Position numbers and translations under genes: made by a program
DNA from: an uncultured Erythrobacter sp.
GTDB taxonomy: Bacteria > Pseudomonadota > Alphaproteobacteria > Sphingomonadales > Sphingomonadaceae
Assembly (NCBI GenBank): GCA_947503155.1
Contig: CANNCL010000003.1
Span: 1-64,000, forward strand
Direction of reading: 5' to 3'
Length of the DNA stretch: 64,000 nucleotides
Notes under the pieces: model-generated
What the model saw: only the letters and a program-made list of their open reading frames with translations
Database searches by the model: none
Told to the model about the DNA's origin: nothing
Shown: piece after piece, positions 54,788 through 63,973 of the stretch
Numbering within the stretch: position 1 is the stretch's first letter
Layout: every line of letters begins with the position of its first letter

Positions 54788-54824
54788 AAAAAACGCGGCC
54801 ACCCAGCAGGGCAACCGCGTTTTT
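54788..54824. terminator. Bidirectional hairpin terminator
   Basis: AAAACGCGG at 54790-54798 pairs with CCGCGTTTT at 54815-54823 around a 16-base loop. A-rich sequence precedes it and T-rich sequence follows, so it can end transcription from parC and from the convergent gene at 54847. Confidence 0.85.
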
Positions 54825-54846
54825 AGAAACCAGTTATGCCGAAGCT

Positions 54847-55446
54847 TTACTCGCCAGAAACATCCGCCGCCGCTTCCGCAGCCGCCTCTGCTTCTTTCGC
54901 TGCGAGCTGAGCCGGCGTCAGGATCTCTGCGCCCTCAGGAACTGCAACCGTATTCGCGGAAAGTTGCTCTGCGGAATACAGCGCCATCAGCGCGCCTTCG
55001 CCGTTCATCGCAAAGCTTTCGCGCGTCAGGGTGATAATGCCCGCTTCGCTTTGCACGATCACGGTGTCTGCTGTGTCGACGGTAAAGACTGTGCCCGCTG
55101 GCATCCCGTCTGCGCTAAGCACGGCTGCGCCTTCGACCAGCGCGGCATCGCGCGCTTGGTTCGCGGCGGCGACTTGCGCGTCCATCATGCCGTCGATTTG
55201 CGCCTGCGTTGCGTTGACCGTCCAATTGCCTTCGCGTTCTGCGAGCAGGTTGGCGGGCAGCGGCGCACTGTGCTTGCCAGTGTCAACTGTGACAACGCCG
55301 CCTTCATTGGCGGTAACGGTGCCGATTGGCGCGTCGTCATTGCCCAACACCACGGTGCCAACGTTCTGTGCATTCGCAGCGAGCGGGGTCACAGTTATGG
55401 CGGCGGCGCAAAGGATCAGCTTTGTAAACTTGGTTGTCGGCATCAT
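54847..55446 (-). CDS. Secreted protein with two internal repeats, unknown function
   Basis: This 199-residue protein has a signal peptide (1-26, AANA|Q). Two similar units follow: one from about 27 (NVGTVVLGNDDAPIGTVTAN) and one from about 103 (VEGAAVLSADGMPAGTVFTV). Each is a small beta-rich module of the PRC-barrel or KOW-like kind, followed by a helix. The C-terminus is Ala/Glu-rich. GGAGAG lies upstream of tandem ATGs (55446 and 55443). I do not recognise a named family. It may be an envelope protein. Confidence 0.7.
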   Translation of the reverse strand: MMPTTKFTKLILCAAAITVTPLAANAQNVGTVVLGNDDAPIGTVTANEGGVVTVDTGKHSAPLPANLLAEREGNWTVNATQAQIDGMMDAQVAAANQARDAALVEGAAVLSADGMPAGTVFTVDTADTVIVQSEAGIITLTRESFAMNGEGALMALYSAEQLSANTVAVPEGAEILTPAQLAAKEAEAAAEAAADVSGE

Positions 55447-55660
55447 TGGTATATTCTCTCCAGTTAAAACTTTGACAGAGCGGCTGGCCCAATGGCTGGC
55501 CCAATAGCTAGCATGTGCTGCGCGCTCTGCGTTGGTGCGTATCAGCCTAATGGCCGAATGCCTCGGTGGGTTCCCTAAATGCGGGCAAGAAGCATTTCAA
55601 GCCAGTGGATTGCAGCCTGTGTATGGCAGTCTTAGCGTGAAGCTCGCCTTAACGTTCGCG

Positions 55661-56857
55661 TCAAGTCTGAGGGAGTTCCTCGCGCAGCATTTCTTCGATC
55701 CGCGCATCGCCGGGAAACCCTTCTTCGACCCATCGCCGTTCAACCGCCTGCATGATCCGCGCGACTTGCGGCCCAGCGGCAATTCCGCGCGCCACGATTG
55801 TCCCGCCTTTGAGGGGGAAGGTGGGCCGCTGCCAGTCGGAAATCACCTGTGCATCTTCGCCCAGCAGCAACAATCGGTCAGCTGCGAATTGCGTGCCCAA
55901 ACGGTATGCGAGGGCGTAAACATCCTGCGCATCGCAAGTCAGCCGTTCCGCCGCAGAAACAAGCCGCGCCCGCTGTGCCCGCGAAAGCCGCAGCCGCGCG
56001 GCCACGTCGCCTGCCACTTCGGGCGAGGGCGGTAGCAAAGCCGCCAGTCGCCGCAGCGCATCGGGCGCGAAGCCTTGTTCATTTTCATGCGTGATAAGCG
56101 CGTCCAGCGCGGCAACATGCACCGCGCATGTCTCTGGCAGGATCACGCCAAACACGCCGCGTGTCCGCATCCGGGCGATGGTCGTATGCGGCGCGGGTAG
56201 CGAGAGCAGCGATAGAATTTCGCTTGCCACTCTTTCACGGCTCAGGCCCTTGAGCGTGGCAGAAAGCTCAGCGCAGGCCTCCTCCGCCTCCGCATCGAGA
56301 TCAGCGCCAAAGCGCGCCTGAAACCGGTAATATCGCAGGATCCGCAAATGATCCTCTGCGATACGGGCGCGGGCATCGCCGATAAAACGCACCCGCCGCG
56401 TCGCCAAATCATCAAGCCCGCCGAAATAGTCGGAAATCTCCAGCGTTTCTGGGTGGGCATATAGGGCATTGATGGTGAAATCGCGCCGAGCGGCATCCTC
56501 GCGCCAATCGCTGGCGAAGGCGACCACAGCGCGCCGCCCGTCTGTGGCGACATCGCGGCGCAAGGTTGTCACTTCGACTGGGCCGTCTTCTAACACTGCC
56601 GTCACAGTGCCGTGGTCAATCCCGGTTGGCACAGTGCGAATTCCCGCCGCCGCGCACAGATCGATGACTTTATCGGGCGTATGGGTGGTGGCGCAATCGA
56701 CATCGCGGACCGCCATGTCGATCAGCGTGTCACGCACCGCGCCGCCAACCCAGCGAATATTATCCGCGCCAAGCGCCGCCGTAAGCGCGCGCAGACCCGC
56801 CCGGCGGGGCCATTGCGCAGCGGCCAGAGAGCCAGCAAAGGTAAGAGAATTGTCCAC
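55661..56857 (-). CDS. cca: CCA tRNA nucleotidyltransferase
   Basis: This enzyme adds or repairs the 3' CCA of tRNAs. The class-II poly(A) polymerase family protein is 398 residues. The nucleotidyltransferase head has VGGAVRDTLIDMAVRDVDC near 37-55, with the metal-binding DxD, and RRDFTINALYAHPETLEISD near 120. RNA-binding helices follow. Encoded tRNA-Val at 23661 lacks CCA, so this enzyme is essential here. It ends the DUF1285-NUDIX-cca operon. Confidence 0.95.
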   Translation of the reverse strand: MDNSLTFAGSLAAAQWPRRAGLRALTAALGADNIRWVGGAVRDTLIDMAVRDVDCATTHTPDKVIDLCAAAGIRTVPTGIDHGTVTAVLEDGPVEVTTLRRDVATDGRRAVVAFASDWREDAARRDFTINALYAHPETLEISDYFGGLDDLATRRVRFIGDARARIAEDHLRILRYYRFQARFGADLDAEAEEACAELSATLKGLSRERVASEILSLLSLPAPHTTIARMRTRGVFGVILPETCAVHVAALDALITHENEQGFAPDALRRLAALLPPSPEVAGDVAARLRLSRAQRARLVSAAERLTCDAQDVYALAYRLGTQFAADRLLLLGEDAQVISDWQRPTFPLKGGTIVARGIAAGPQVARIMQAVERRWVEEGFPGDARIEEMLREELPQT

Positions 56858-56896
56858 GCCAACCCCGCTAGTAGAAAACGCCCGTGCCGAGCAAGC

Positions 56897-57514
56897 TTAG
56901 CCTGCGCCGATTTGGTCATTTAGGCCGTCTAAGGCAATTCGCCGCGACAGGTTTGACAGGATCGCCGCCGTGACGCCCCAAATGCGAAAACCTTCGTAAT
57001 CCATCTCTAGGTAATGCCGCATAGCGCCGCGCCAAAACACTTCGTTGCTGTCCCAGTTTTCACGATTGAGCAGCAAGGAAAGCGGCGCTTCGAACCACGC
57101 TTCTACCTCATCTGGGTTGGGGGTGAGGTCCAGATCAGGCGGCACAACCGCCAATACCGGGGTCACGTCAAACCCGGTGCCGGTCTGATACAGATCGCTG
57201 GTGCCGATAACGCGCACGGCCTCTCGCGGCAGTGCCAGCTCTTCTTCTGCCTCGCGCAGGGCCGCGGTGACGATGTCTTCGCCCGGATCAAGTTTGCCGC
57301 CGGGAAAGGCGACCTGGCCGGGATGGCTGCGCATACCGCGTGGGCGCTGCGTCAACAGGACGCCGGGTTCGGGGCGGTCGGTTACCGCGATCAGGACGGC
57401 TGCGGGTGTTTGGTTTTCGCCCTCGATAAATTGCGTATCGGTGAGGAGGCCGGGAATTTCGCGCGCATGTCCTTCTTCGAACAACACGCTAAGGCGGGTA
57501 AACAAGTCACTCAT
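56897..57514 (-). CDS. CoA pyrophosphatase (NUDIX hydrolase)
   Basis: This 205-residue NUDIX protein has the box GGKLDPGEDIVTAALREAEEEL near 71-92 (GxxxxxxREAxEE). Preceding it is the CoA-pyrophosphatase signature LLTQRPRGMRSHPGQVAFPG, which marks the NudL/YeaB branch. It probably splits CoA-type substrates and oxidised nucleotides. It lies between the DUF1285 gene (13 bases upstream) and cca. Confidence 0.92.
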   Translation of the reverse strand: MSDLFTRLSVLFEEGHAREIPGLLTDTQFIEGENQTPAAVLIAVTDRPEPGVLLTQRPRGMRSHPGQVAFPGGKLDPGEDIVTAALREAEEELALPREAVRVIGTSDLYQTGTGFDVTPVLAVVPPDLDLTPNPDEVEAWFEAPLSLLLNRENWDSNEVFWRGAMRHYLEMDYEGFRIWGVTAAILSNLSRRIALDGLNDQIGAG

Positions 57515-57527
57515 CTAAGCGCGGTCC

Positions 57528-58112
57528 TTAGGACATAAGCGCAAAGATTGCGCCTTGGCTGGTGACACTCAAACCGCCGTCCAAATGATCGCCATTCGCC
57601 GCCAGCGCGACGTCTACCAATTGCATATAGGTTGACCGGTTCAGCCGCGCCTCGCACCCGCCGCGCACATGCAGGTAAATCGCCGGTGTCTCTGGATCAC
57701 CGGCCACGCGCAGCCGGTTTTCAGGCCCGGCCACGACCAGCTCATCCGTGCTCAATCGGAACACAAGATCGCTGCCCTTTTGCGAGCAATCGGTCGCGGT
57801 GAACGCGGCGTCCTCTACCTCAATTACGAGTTTTTCGAACGGGGTGACGAGCCAGTGCTGGCCATCTGGTGCGCCATTGTCGTCTTTGGATTTGTCGCGT
57901 GTGAGCAAGCTTGAAAATGCGCGCACCATCGCAGGGCGGCGGATCAGGCCATCTTGATGATACCAGCTGCCATCTGCCGCAATCCGCATATCGCTCTCGC
58001 CGATGGACGCAGGGGACCAATTGCCGACGGGCGGCAATTTGCGCTGCGCCACTTGCTCAGCGATCTGCGCAAGCGTGAGTTCGGCTAGATAGGGTGGCGG
58101 GTCGTAAGGCAT
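57528..58112 (-). CDS. DUF1285 family protein
   Basis: This 194-residue protein has no signal peptide. It has GSWYHQDGLIRRPAMVRAFS near 52, the HWLVTPFEKLVIEVEDAAFT block near 90 and a C-terminal ARLNRSTYMQLVD segment, all typical of DUF1285. The family has a beta-barrel fold in a known structure but no defined role. It heads the operon with the NUDIX and cca genes, an order seen in many alphaproteobacteria. The ATG at 58112 is chosen because the longer reading frame upstream runs through unrelated sequence. Confidence 0.85.
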   Translation of the reverse strand: MPYDPPPYLAELTLAQIAEQVAQRKLPPVGNWSPASIGESDMRIAADGSWYHQDGLIRRPAMVRAFSSLLTRDKSKDDNGAPDGQHWLVTPFEKLVIEVEDAAFTATDCSQKGSDLVFRLSTDELVVAGPENRLRVAGDPETPAIYLHVRGGCEARLNRSTYMQLVDVALAANGDHLDGGLSVTSQGAIFALMS

Positions 58113-58158
58113 GTTTGCAGATTGCCGTGGCAGATGTAGCGCCGCCGGGGAAGGTGTT

Positions 58159-58701
58159 TTACCTCTCCCATGGCCCCAGCATTCCTTCTGCTGGCATTGC
58201 CAATAGCCCCGCGCCCCGCGCCAGCAGCCGTTCGGGCTCATACGGGCCGGGGCAACGCCAGCCGCCGGTCGCCGCGGCGGTAAAGCCCCAGCGTCCGTAA
58301 TAATCCGCGTCACCGATCAGGACCTGCGCAAAGGGCGGTGATCCTTCTTTCGAAAGCCGCGCCTCGGCATCGAGCATTGCGGTCATTAGCCCTTGGCCAA
58401 ACCCTTCGCTTTGCCGTTCGGGTACGACCGCGACCGGCCCAACCATGACCAATGGCACCGGACGCCCTTCGCGGTCGATCAGCGCGATCGGGTAACATTG
58501 GATCGTGCCCACCAACATTTCATCCGCATCAAGCACGGCAAAGCTGAGCGCATCGAGCCATTCCATCCCCATCCGCATCCGGTATGCGGTGCGGGCATGG
58601 CGGTCTGGGCCGAATACGCGGTCAAGCAACACCTCGATCATGCCGGGTTCGACAGCGGAAAGCGGGATGAGGGTCGCGATATCGGATTGAGCGTCGGTCA
58701 T
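58159..58701 (-). CDS. GNAT-family N-acetyltransferase
   Basis: This 180-residue protein has a GNAT core: LVMVGPVAVVPERQSEGFGQ (about 82-101), with the acetyl-CoA pyrophosphate loop in SEGFGQGLM, then MLDAEARL and QVLIGDADYYGRWGF. It resembles the YhbS-like N-acetyltransferases. The acceptor is unknown. The C-terminal WER end lies 46 bases from the DUF1285 gene, so one operon with it is likely. Confidence 0.88.
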   Translation of the reverse strand: MTDAQSDIATLIPLSAVEPGMIEVLLDRVFGPDRHARTAYRMRMGMEWLDALSFAVLDADEMLVGTIQCYPIALIDREGRPVPLVMVGPVAVVPERQSEGFGQGLMTAMLDAEARLSKEGSPPFAQVLIGDADYYGRWGFTAAATGGWRCPGPYEPERLLARGAGLLAMPAEGMLGPWER

Positions 58702-58717
58702 GGGTTGCGGCGGTTAG

Positions 58718-58749
58718 GGTGTTTTGATCGGCGCGCAAACAAAAACACC
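58718..58749. terminator. Possible terminator hairpin
   Basis: GGTGTTTT (58718-58725) pairs with AAAACACC (58742-58749). It sits between the sugar dehydrogenase 3' end and the acetyltransferase start. The flank beyond the minus-strand arm lacks a T-tract, so termination is uncertain. Confidence 0.35.
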
Positions 58750-58757
58750 GCTGCGCT

Positions 58758-59906
58758 TCACATGCTCAGCTGCAAAACCCGTCCATCTTCGCCATCTTCT
58801 GCGATCCAGATGCTGCCATCGGGGCCTTGTGCGACGGAACGCACGCGGCCATCCATTTCATAGCGCGCCGCTTCGCTCGCAGTGTCGCCGTCGATTTCTA
58901 TGCGCACGATGGCTTGGCTGGACAGACCCGCGATCAGAGCGTCACCTTGCCAATCGGCGAACATTGCGCCGGAATAGAAAATCATGTCGCCCGGCGCGAT
59001 GACCGGGGTCCATGTGATGGCAGGTTTGGTGAAGCCGTCATCATCGCTGTGATCGGGGATCGGATCGCCATTGTAGTTTTCGCCATATGACCGCGTGGGC
59101 CAGCCGTAATTGGCGCTTTCTACCACCAGGTTGAGCTCATCGCCGCCTGCTGGCCCGTGTTCGACATCCCACAAACGCCCTTGTGCGTCCCAATCCATAC
59201 CTAGGATATTGCGGTGGCCATAGGACCAGATTTCCGCCGTGACGCCGCCCTGATCGGCGAATGGATTGCCGTCTGCGGGCGTCCCATCAAGGTTTAGGCG
59301 AACGATGCTGCCCAATGTGTTCGACAAATCTTGCGCGGGGGTTTGTTTCTGCCGGTCGCCGCTGGCGATGAACATATATTGTTCGTCAGGGGAAAAACTG
59401 ATGCGGTGCGAATAATGCCCGCGCCCTTCGACCTTTGGCGATTGCCGCCAGATCACTTCGAAACCTTCGATACCGCATTCGTCGGCTGCATTGTCACAAG
59501 TGAGCGTCCCGCGGCCCACGGCCGCGCCGTGCGTGCCGGATTCGCCCATTTCGGCCCAGCTGAGATAGATGGTCCGCCCGTCTTCGCGTTCCGCTTCGGA
59601 TGCAAGGAACGCCACGTCGCCAAGGCCGCCTTGCCCTCCATAGGCAACTTCGGGCACGCCGCTGACGGTGATCACTTGCCCGGTATCGGTTTTCATCAAT
59701 TTCAGCGCGCCGGTTTTTTCCGTGATCGCCAAAGTGTTCGAGCCGGGGATGAATTCAATCGCCCAAGGACGATCAAATTCGCCCATTTCGGTCACGGTAA
59801 ATTCAACATCTGCCGATTGGGCGGAGCTTTCCCCGGATTCCGCAGTGGCGCAGCTTGCTAGCGTCAAAGCGGGGAGGGACAGTGCGAGGGTTGTTTTGGA
59901 AATCAT
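58758..59906 (-). CDS. PQQ-dependent sugar dehydrogenase-like lipoprotein (YliI/Asd family)
   Basis: This 382-residue protein has lipobox LASC near residue 18 and a six-bladed beta-propeller related to soluble glucose dehydrogenase. Blocks are PWAIEFIPGSNTLAITEKTG, RGHYSHRISFSPDEQYMF (His and Arg near the PQQ site) and the conserved EIWSYGHRNILG. It probably oxidises aldoses in the periplasm. PQQ must be imported or made elsewhere. The start at 59906 has GAGG at a good distance; an in-frame ATG at 59912 also exists. The starts overlap those of rnhB in CATG. Confidence 0.85.
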   Translation of the reverse strand: MISKTTLALSLPALTLASCATAESGESSAQSADVEFTVTEMGEFDRPWAIEFIPGSNTLAITEKTGALKLMKTDTGQVITVSGVPEVAYGGQGGLGDVAFLASEAEREDGRTIYLSWAEMGESGTHGAAVGRGTLTCDNAADECGIEGFEVIWRQSPKVEGRGHYSHRISFSPDEQYMFIASGDRQKQTPAQDLSNTLGSIVRLNLDGTPADGNPFADQGGVTAEIWSYGHRNILGMDWDAQGRLWDVEHGPAGGDELNLVVESANYGWPTRSYGENYNGDPIPDHSDDDGFTKPAITWTPVIAPGDMIFYSGAMFADWQGDALIAGLSSQAIVRIEIDGDTASEAARYEMDGRVRSVAQGPDGSIWIAEDGEDGRVLQLSM

Positions 59907-59910
59907 GTTC

Positions 59911-60603
59911 ATGCCTCAAGAAACTCCTGAATTCGATTTCAGTACCGACAAGAATGCCGACCAAAGTGCAGACCATTTGGCCGGTTCTGCGCCCGGCGGT
60001 GCGGCCATTCGTGTGCCCGGCCGTGTGATTATCGGCGTCGATGAAGCGGGGCGCGGGCCGTTGGCTGGTCCGGTGGTTGCCGCCGCAGTGGTTCTGGGAA
60101 ACGGAGTACCCGCCGGATTGAACGATTCCAAGAAACTTTCTGCGAAACGCCGCGCTGCGCTCGACGAGGGGATACGTGCGACCTGTCATTGGGCCGTCGC
60201 AGTGGTGGGGCCAGAGGAGATTGACGAGATCAATATCTTCCAAGCGACGATGGTCGCGATGACGCGCTGTGTGCGCGATCTTGCGGCGCAATTGCCCGGC
60301 GATCCTGAAATAGTGTTGATCGACGGCAATCAAACGCCAGAGCGCAGATGCGCCGAATGGCGTTGGAATGCGCGCGCGATTGTGGGCGGGGATGGGATCG
60401 AACCCGCGATCAGCGCAGCGTCGATTGTCGCAAAAGAATGGCGCGACCGTTTGATGATAGAGGCCGCCGCCGCCCATCCGCATTACGGTTGGGAACGGAA
60501 CAAGGGATATGGTTCAGCAGAGCACATGGCTGCGCTGAAAGAGCATGGCCCGGCGCCCTTGCACCGGCGCAGTTTTCGTCCCGTGGCAGAGGCGGAGCGA
60601 TAA
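59911..60603 (+). CDS. rnhB: Ribonuclease HII
   Basis: RNase HII removes ribonucleotides from DNA and RNA primers. The 230-residue protein has the metal site in IGVDEAGRGPLAGP near 40-53, the KKLSAKRRAAL block near 73, and the third acidic region EIVLIDGNQTPE near 135, with Asp. The N-terminal 30 residues (TDKNADQSADHLAG) are an acidic extension not typical of the family. The ATG at 59911 (or 59905) overlaps the start of the divergent sugar dehydrogenase gene. Confidence 0.93.
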   Translation: MPQETPEFDFSTDKNADQSADHLAGSAPGGAAIRVPGRVIIGVDEAGRGPLAGPVVAAAVVLGNGVPAGLNDSKKLSAKRRAALDEGIRATCHWAVAVVGPEEIDEINIFQATMVAMTRCVRDLAAQLPGDPEIVLIDGNQTPERRCAEWRWNARAIVGGDGIEPAISAASIVAKEWRDRLMIEAAAAHPHYGWERNKGYGSAEHMAALKEHGPAPLHRRSFRPVAEAER

Positions 60604-60647
60604 TGGCTGGTCTTTGCGGCGGCGGCGCAGTGGGGTAGGGGCGCGCC

Positions 60648-61571
60648 ATGATTGAAGCGATTCTACTGAGCCTCGGCGGCCTTGTCGGCCTAGCCATTGG
60701 CGGTGAGCTGTTGGTGCGCGGTGCGGTTGGCATTGCGCAGAAATTGGGCGTCTCCACGCTGTTTACCGGCCTTGTGATCGTTGGGTTCGCAACCTCGATG
60801 CCCGAAATGGTGGCCAGCGTTCAGGCCAGTCTGGCTGGATCGCCGCAGATCGCTTGGGGCAATATTGTCGGGTCCAACTTGGCGAACACGCTGCTGATCC
60901 TTGGCATTTCTGCGCTGGTCGCCCCTATTGTGCTGACGGGCAGTGGCCGCCGCGATGCGGTGGTGGCCTTGGGCGCGACTTTGCTGCTTTGGGCATTGGT
61001 CTTGGCGCAAATTGGTGCGGTTTGGGTTGGGATCGCGCTGCTTGCGGGAATTCTCATCTATATCGTGTGGCGTTACCGCAATCCGGGCGCGGCGGCGGAC
61101 GAAGATGACGCAGATGAGGCGCCTTCCAATGGGTTGATCGCGGGCGCGTTGTTTGTTGTCGGTCTGGCCATTCTTGTGGCCGGCGGTGATGCACTGGTGA
61201 AGGGCGCGATCACGTTGGCGACGATTTTCGAAGTGCCTGAGACGGTGATCGGCCTGACGGTCGTGGCGGTCGGCACATCATTGCCCGAACTTGCCGCGTC
61301 GATCGCGGCGGCTTTGCGCGGTAAATCGGGTCTGGCGCTGGGCAATGTTGTGGGATCGAATATTTACAACATCCTGCTGATCGGCGGGACGACAATGACC
61401 ATCGCGCCGTTTGCCGTGCCGGCGGAATTGGCGGGCCTGCAAATGGCGCTGCTGACGGCGAGTGCGGCGGGTCTGCTGGCGTTGCTGTGGTTTGCAAAGC
61501 GCCTTGGCCGCGTGCTGGGCGCATTGTTGGTCGCGGGCTTTGCGGCGAATGTGGTGTTGGTGTTCGCCTAA
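60648..61571 (+). CDS. Calcium/sodium antiporter (YrbG-like)
   Basis: This 307-residue CaCA-family exchanger has ten predicted membrane helices in two inverted halves. The alpha motifs are GFATSMPEMVASVQA near 46-60 and VAVGTSLPELAASIAAAL near 204-221. Each has a matching GNIVGSNLANTL or GNVVGSNIYNIL motif. A cytoplasmic acidic loop (ADEDDADEAPSNG) lies at about 145-160. It exchanges Ca2+ for Na+ or H+. It lies after rnhB, and no terminator separates them. Confidence 0.92.
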   Translation: MIEAILLSLGGLVGLAIGGELLVRGAVGIAQKLGVSTLFTGLVIVGFATSMPEMVASVQASLAGSPQIAWGNIVGSNLANTLLILGISALVAPIVLTGSGRRDAVVALGATLLLWALVLAQIGAVWVGIALLAGILIYIVWRYRNPGAAADEDDADEAPSNGLIAGALFVVGLAILVAGGDALVKGAITLATIFEVPETVIGLTVVAVGTSLPELAASIAAALRGKSGLALGNVVGSNIYNILLIGGTTMTIAPFAVPAELAGLQMALLTASAAGLLALLWFAKRLGRVLGALLVAGFAANVVLVFA

Positions 61572-61612
61572 GTTTTTTGGGTCTAAGTTTTTTGGGCCTG
61601 AGTCTTCTGGGT
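61568..61612 (+). repeat. 15-base tandem repeat after the antiporter gene
   Basis: CTAAGTTTTTTGGGT at 61568-61582 is repeated with small changes at 61583-61597 and 61598-61612. Its T-tracts may help end transcription. The third unit contains a GANTC site (61600-61604). Confidence 0.75.
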
Positions 61613-61763
61613 CACACCACCCCATCTGGAGTCCGCTCTGGCGCGGCTGACTCCACATCTTGTGCCGGTCACTTTTTGTTCCGCGCCAATGCCGCGCCGC
61701 TTACCTTTCATTAACCATACTCCGTCAGAATCTGTGTGCTTGACGCGGAGTCCGCGAGGACTC
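61600..61763 (+). promoter_or_regulatory. ccrM promoter region with six GANTC sites and a CtrA motif
   Basis: GANTC occurs at 61600-61604, 61629-61633, 61649-61653, 61728-61732, 61748-61752 and 61759-61763. A random 164-base segment should hold about 0.6. TTAACCAT at 61711-61718 matches the CtrA half-site known from Caulobacter. In Caulobacter ccrM is controlled by CtrA and by methylation of GANTC in its own promoter, so similar autoregulation is likely here. Confidence 0.75.
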
Positions 61764-61782
61764 ATGCCTGTGGATAACTTAG

Positions 61783-62952
<1,170 letters not shown>

Positions 62953-63126
62953 TCGTCGCATCTAATGCACGGTTTCGGCTAGTCATCTGCGCCCAGACAC
63001 GGCCCGGCTTGCTCGCCGCAATCAGCCGCAATTTCAGCAGCTTACGTTAATCTTACTCCTCGCAATTGTCCCCTTGTTCGGCACGCACGCTGTTTGTCTT
63101 GGGGGCAAAACCAATGCGAGGATATT

Positions 63127-63924
63127 ATGAATACACCCCGTCATATTTTCACCCTGAGCGGCGCTGCGCTTGCGCTTGCCATTATCCCTTCTGCCGCGCT
63201 GGCCGATGAACCGCGCAGCGGCCCCTATATCGGCCTGAGCGGCGGTGCTGCCTTGCCAGAGGACAGCTCAAATGCGGGCGAATTCGACGCCGAGGTTCCC
63301 GCGACGGCGGATTTTGGATCGATCCCGACTGGTTCCGAGCTGGCCTTCGATACGGAATTTGACACTGGCTATGCGCTGGGCGGCCAAATTGGCTATAAAT
63401 TTGAAAACGGTTTGCGCGTTGAAGTGGAAGGCGCCTATTCCGAATATGGCGTGGACGCGCATAGCAATTTGACCGTGGGCGGCGCGGCGCTGGACGGGGT
63501 TGATTCCGCCGTTCTGACGCGCGGCGCGGCGGATGCGGCAAACCCCACGGTGGGCGCAGTGCTGACCGAGGGCACGGGCGAAGTCAGCAATTTCGGCCTG
63601 TTCGGCAATGTCTTTTACGACATTCAAACCGGCAGCGGCTTTGCGCCTTATGTTGGCGCAGGTCTGGGTTATCAATGGACCGATATTGAATATGCCCCTT
63701 CCGATATTGTGGTTGCGGATGAGGATGACAGCGGCCTTGCCTATCAGGTGATGGCAGGCGCGAGCTATGCCGTGTCGAACGGCGTAGAAGTGTTCGGCCA
63801 ATATACATGGCGCGATCGCACCGAAGAAGCGGATGTGCCGCTAACTCTGCTGCCTGCAACATTGGGCGTGGAGACCGGGCAATCACTAGTAACCGCCGGT
63901 GTGCGGGTGAAATTTGGCGGGTAA
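63127..63924 (+). CDS. Outer-membrane beta-barrel protein
   Basis: This 265-residue protein has a signal peptide (1-26, ALA|DEP). The GPYIGLSGGAALPEDSS start and alternating aromatic and glycine strands (LGGQIGYKFENGLRVEVEGAY, YVGAGLGYQW) fit an eight-stranded OmpA/OmpX-like porin or surface protein. It ends in a final strand with RVKFGG, lacking a terminal Phe. The ATG at 63127 follows GAGGATATT. Many sphingomonads carry such proteins, and the function is unknown. Confidence 0.85.
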   Translation: MNTPRHIFTLSGAALALAIIPSAALADEPRSGPYIGLSGGAALPEDSSNAGEFDAEVPATADFGSIPTGSELAFDTEFDTGYALGGQIGYKFENGLRVEVEGAYSEYGVDAHSNLTVGGAALDGVDSAVLTRGAADAANPTVGAVLTEGTGEVSNFGLFGNVFYDIQTGSGFAPYVGAGLGYQWTDIEYAPSDIVVADEDDSGLAYQVMAGASYAVSNGVEVFGQYTWRDRTEEADVPLTLLPATLGVETGQSLVTAGVRVKFGG

Positions 63925-63941
63925 GCCCGGCCGCCAAGACA

Positions 63942-63973
63942 AAAAGGGCCGCGCATCGCTGCGCGGCCCTTTT
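63942..63973 (+). terminator. Rho-independent terminator at the window end
   Basis: AAAAGGGCCGCGCA (63942-63955) pairs fully with TGCGCGGCCCTTTT (63960-63973) around a TCGC loop. It sits 17 bases after the barrel protein stop. The last 27 bases of the window hold nothing I can assign. Confidence 0.9.

Larger units (their letters stand above)
54458..54846. other. 389-base gap with paired repeats and a terminator
   Basis: The gap after parC holds a forward (54541-54606) and a reverse (54673-54769) copy of the interspersed repeat, then a hairpin terminator at 54788-54824. An open frame through the repeat (54609-55034) is not a gene. Confidence 0.7.

Noticed and set aside
54609..55034. 141-codon frame across the repeat after parC
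   Set aside because: It spans two repeat arms and the terminator and overlaps the gene at 54847 antisense.
63051..63070. TTAC-N7-TTAC as a CtrA site before the barrel gene
   Set aside because: Both half-sites deviate from TTAA, so the match is too weak to call.
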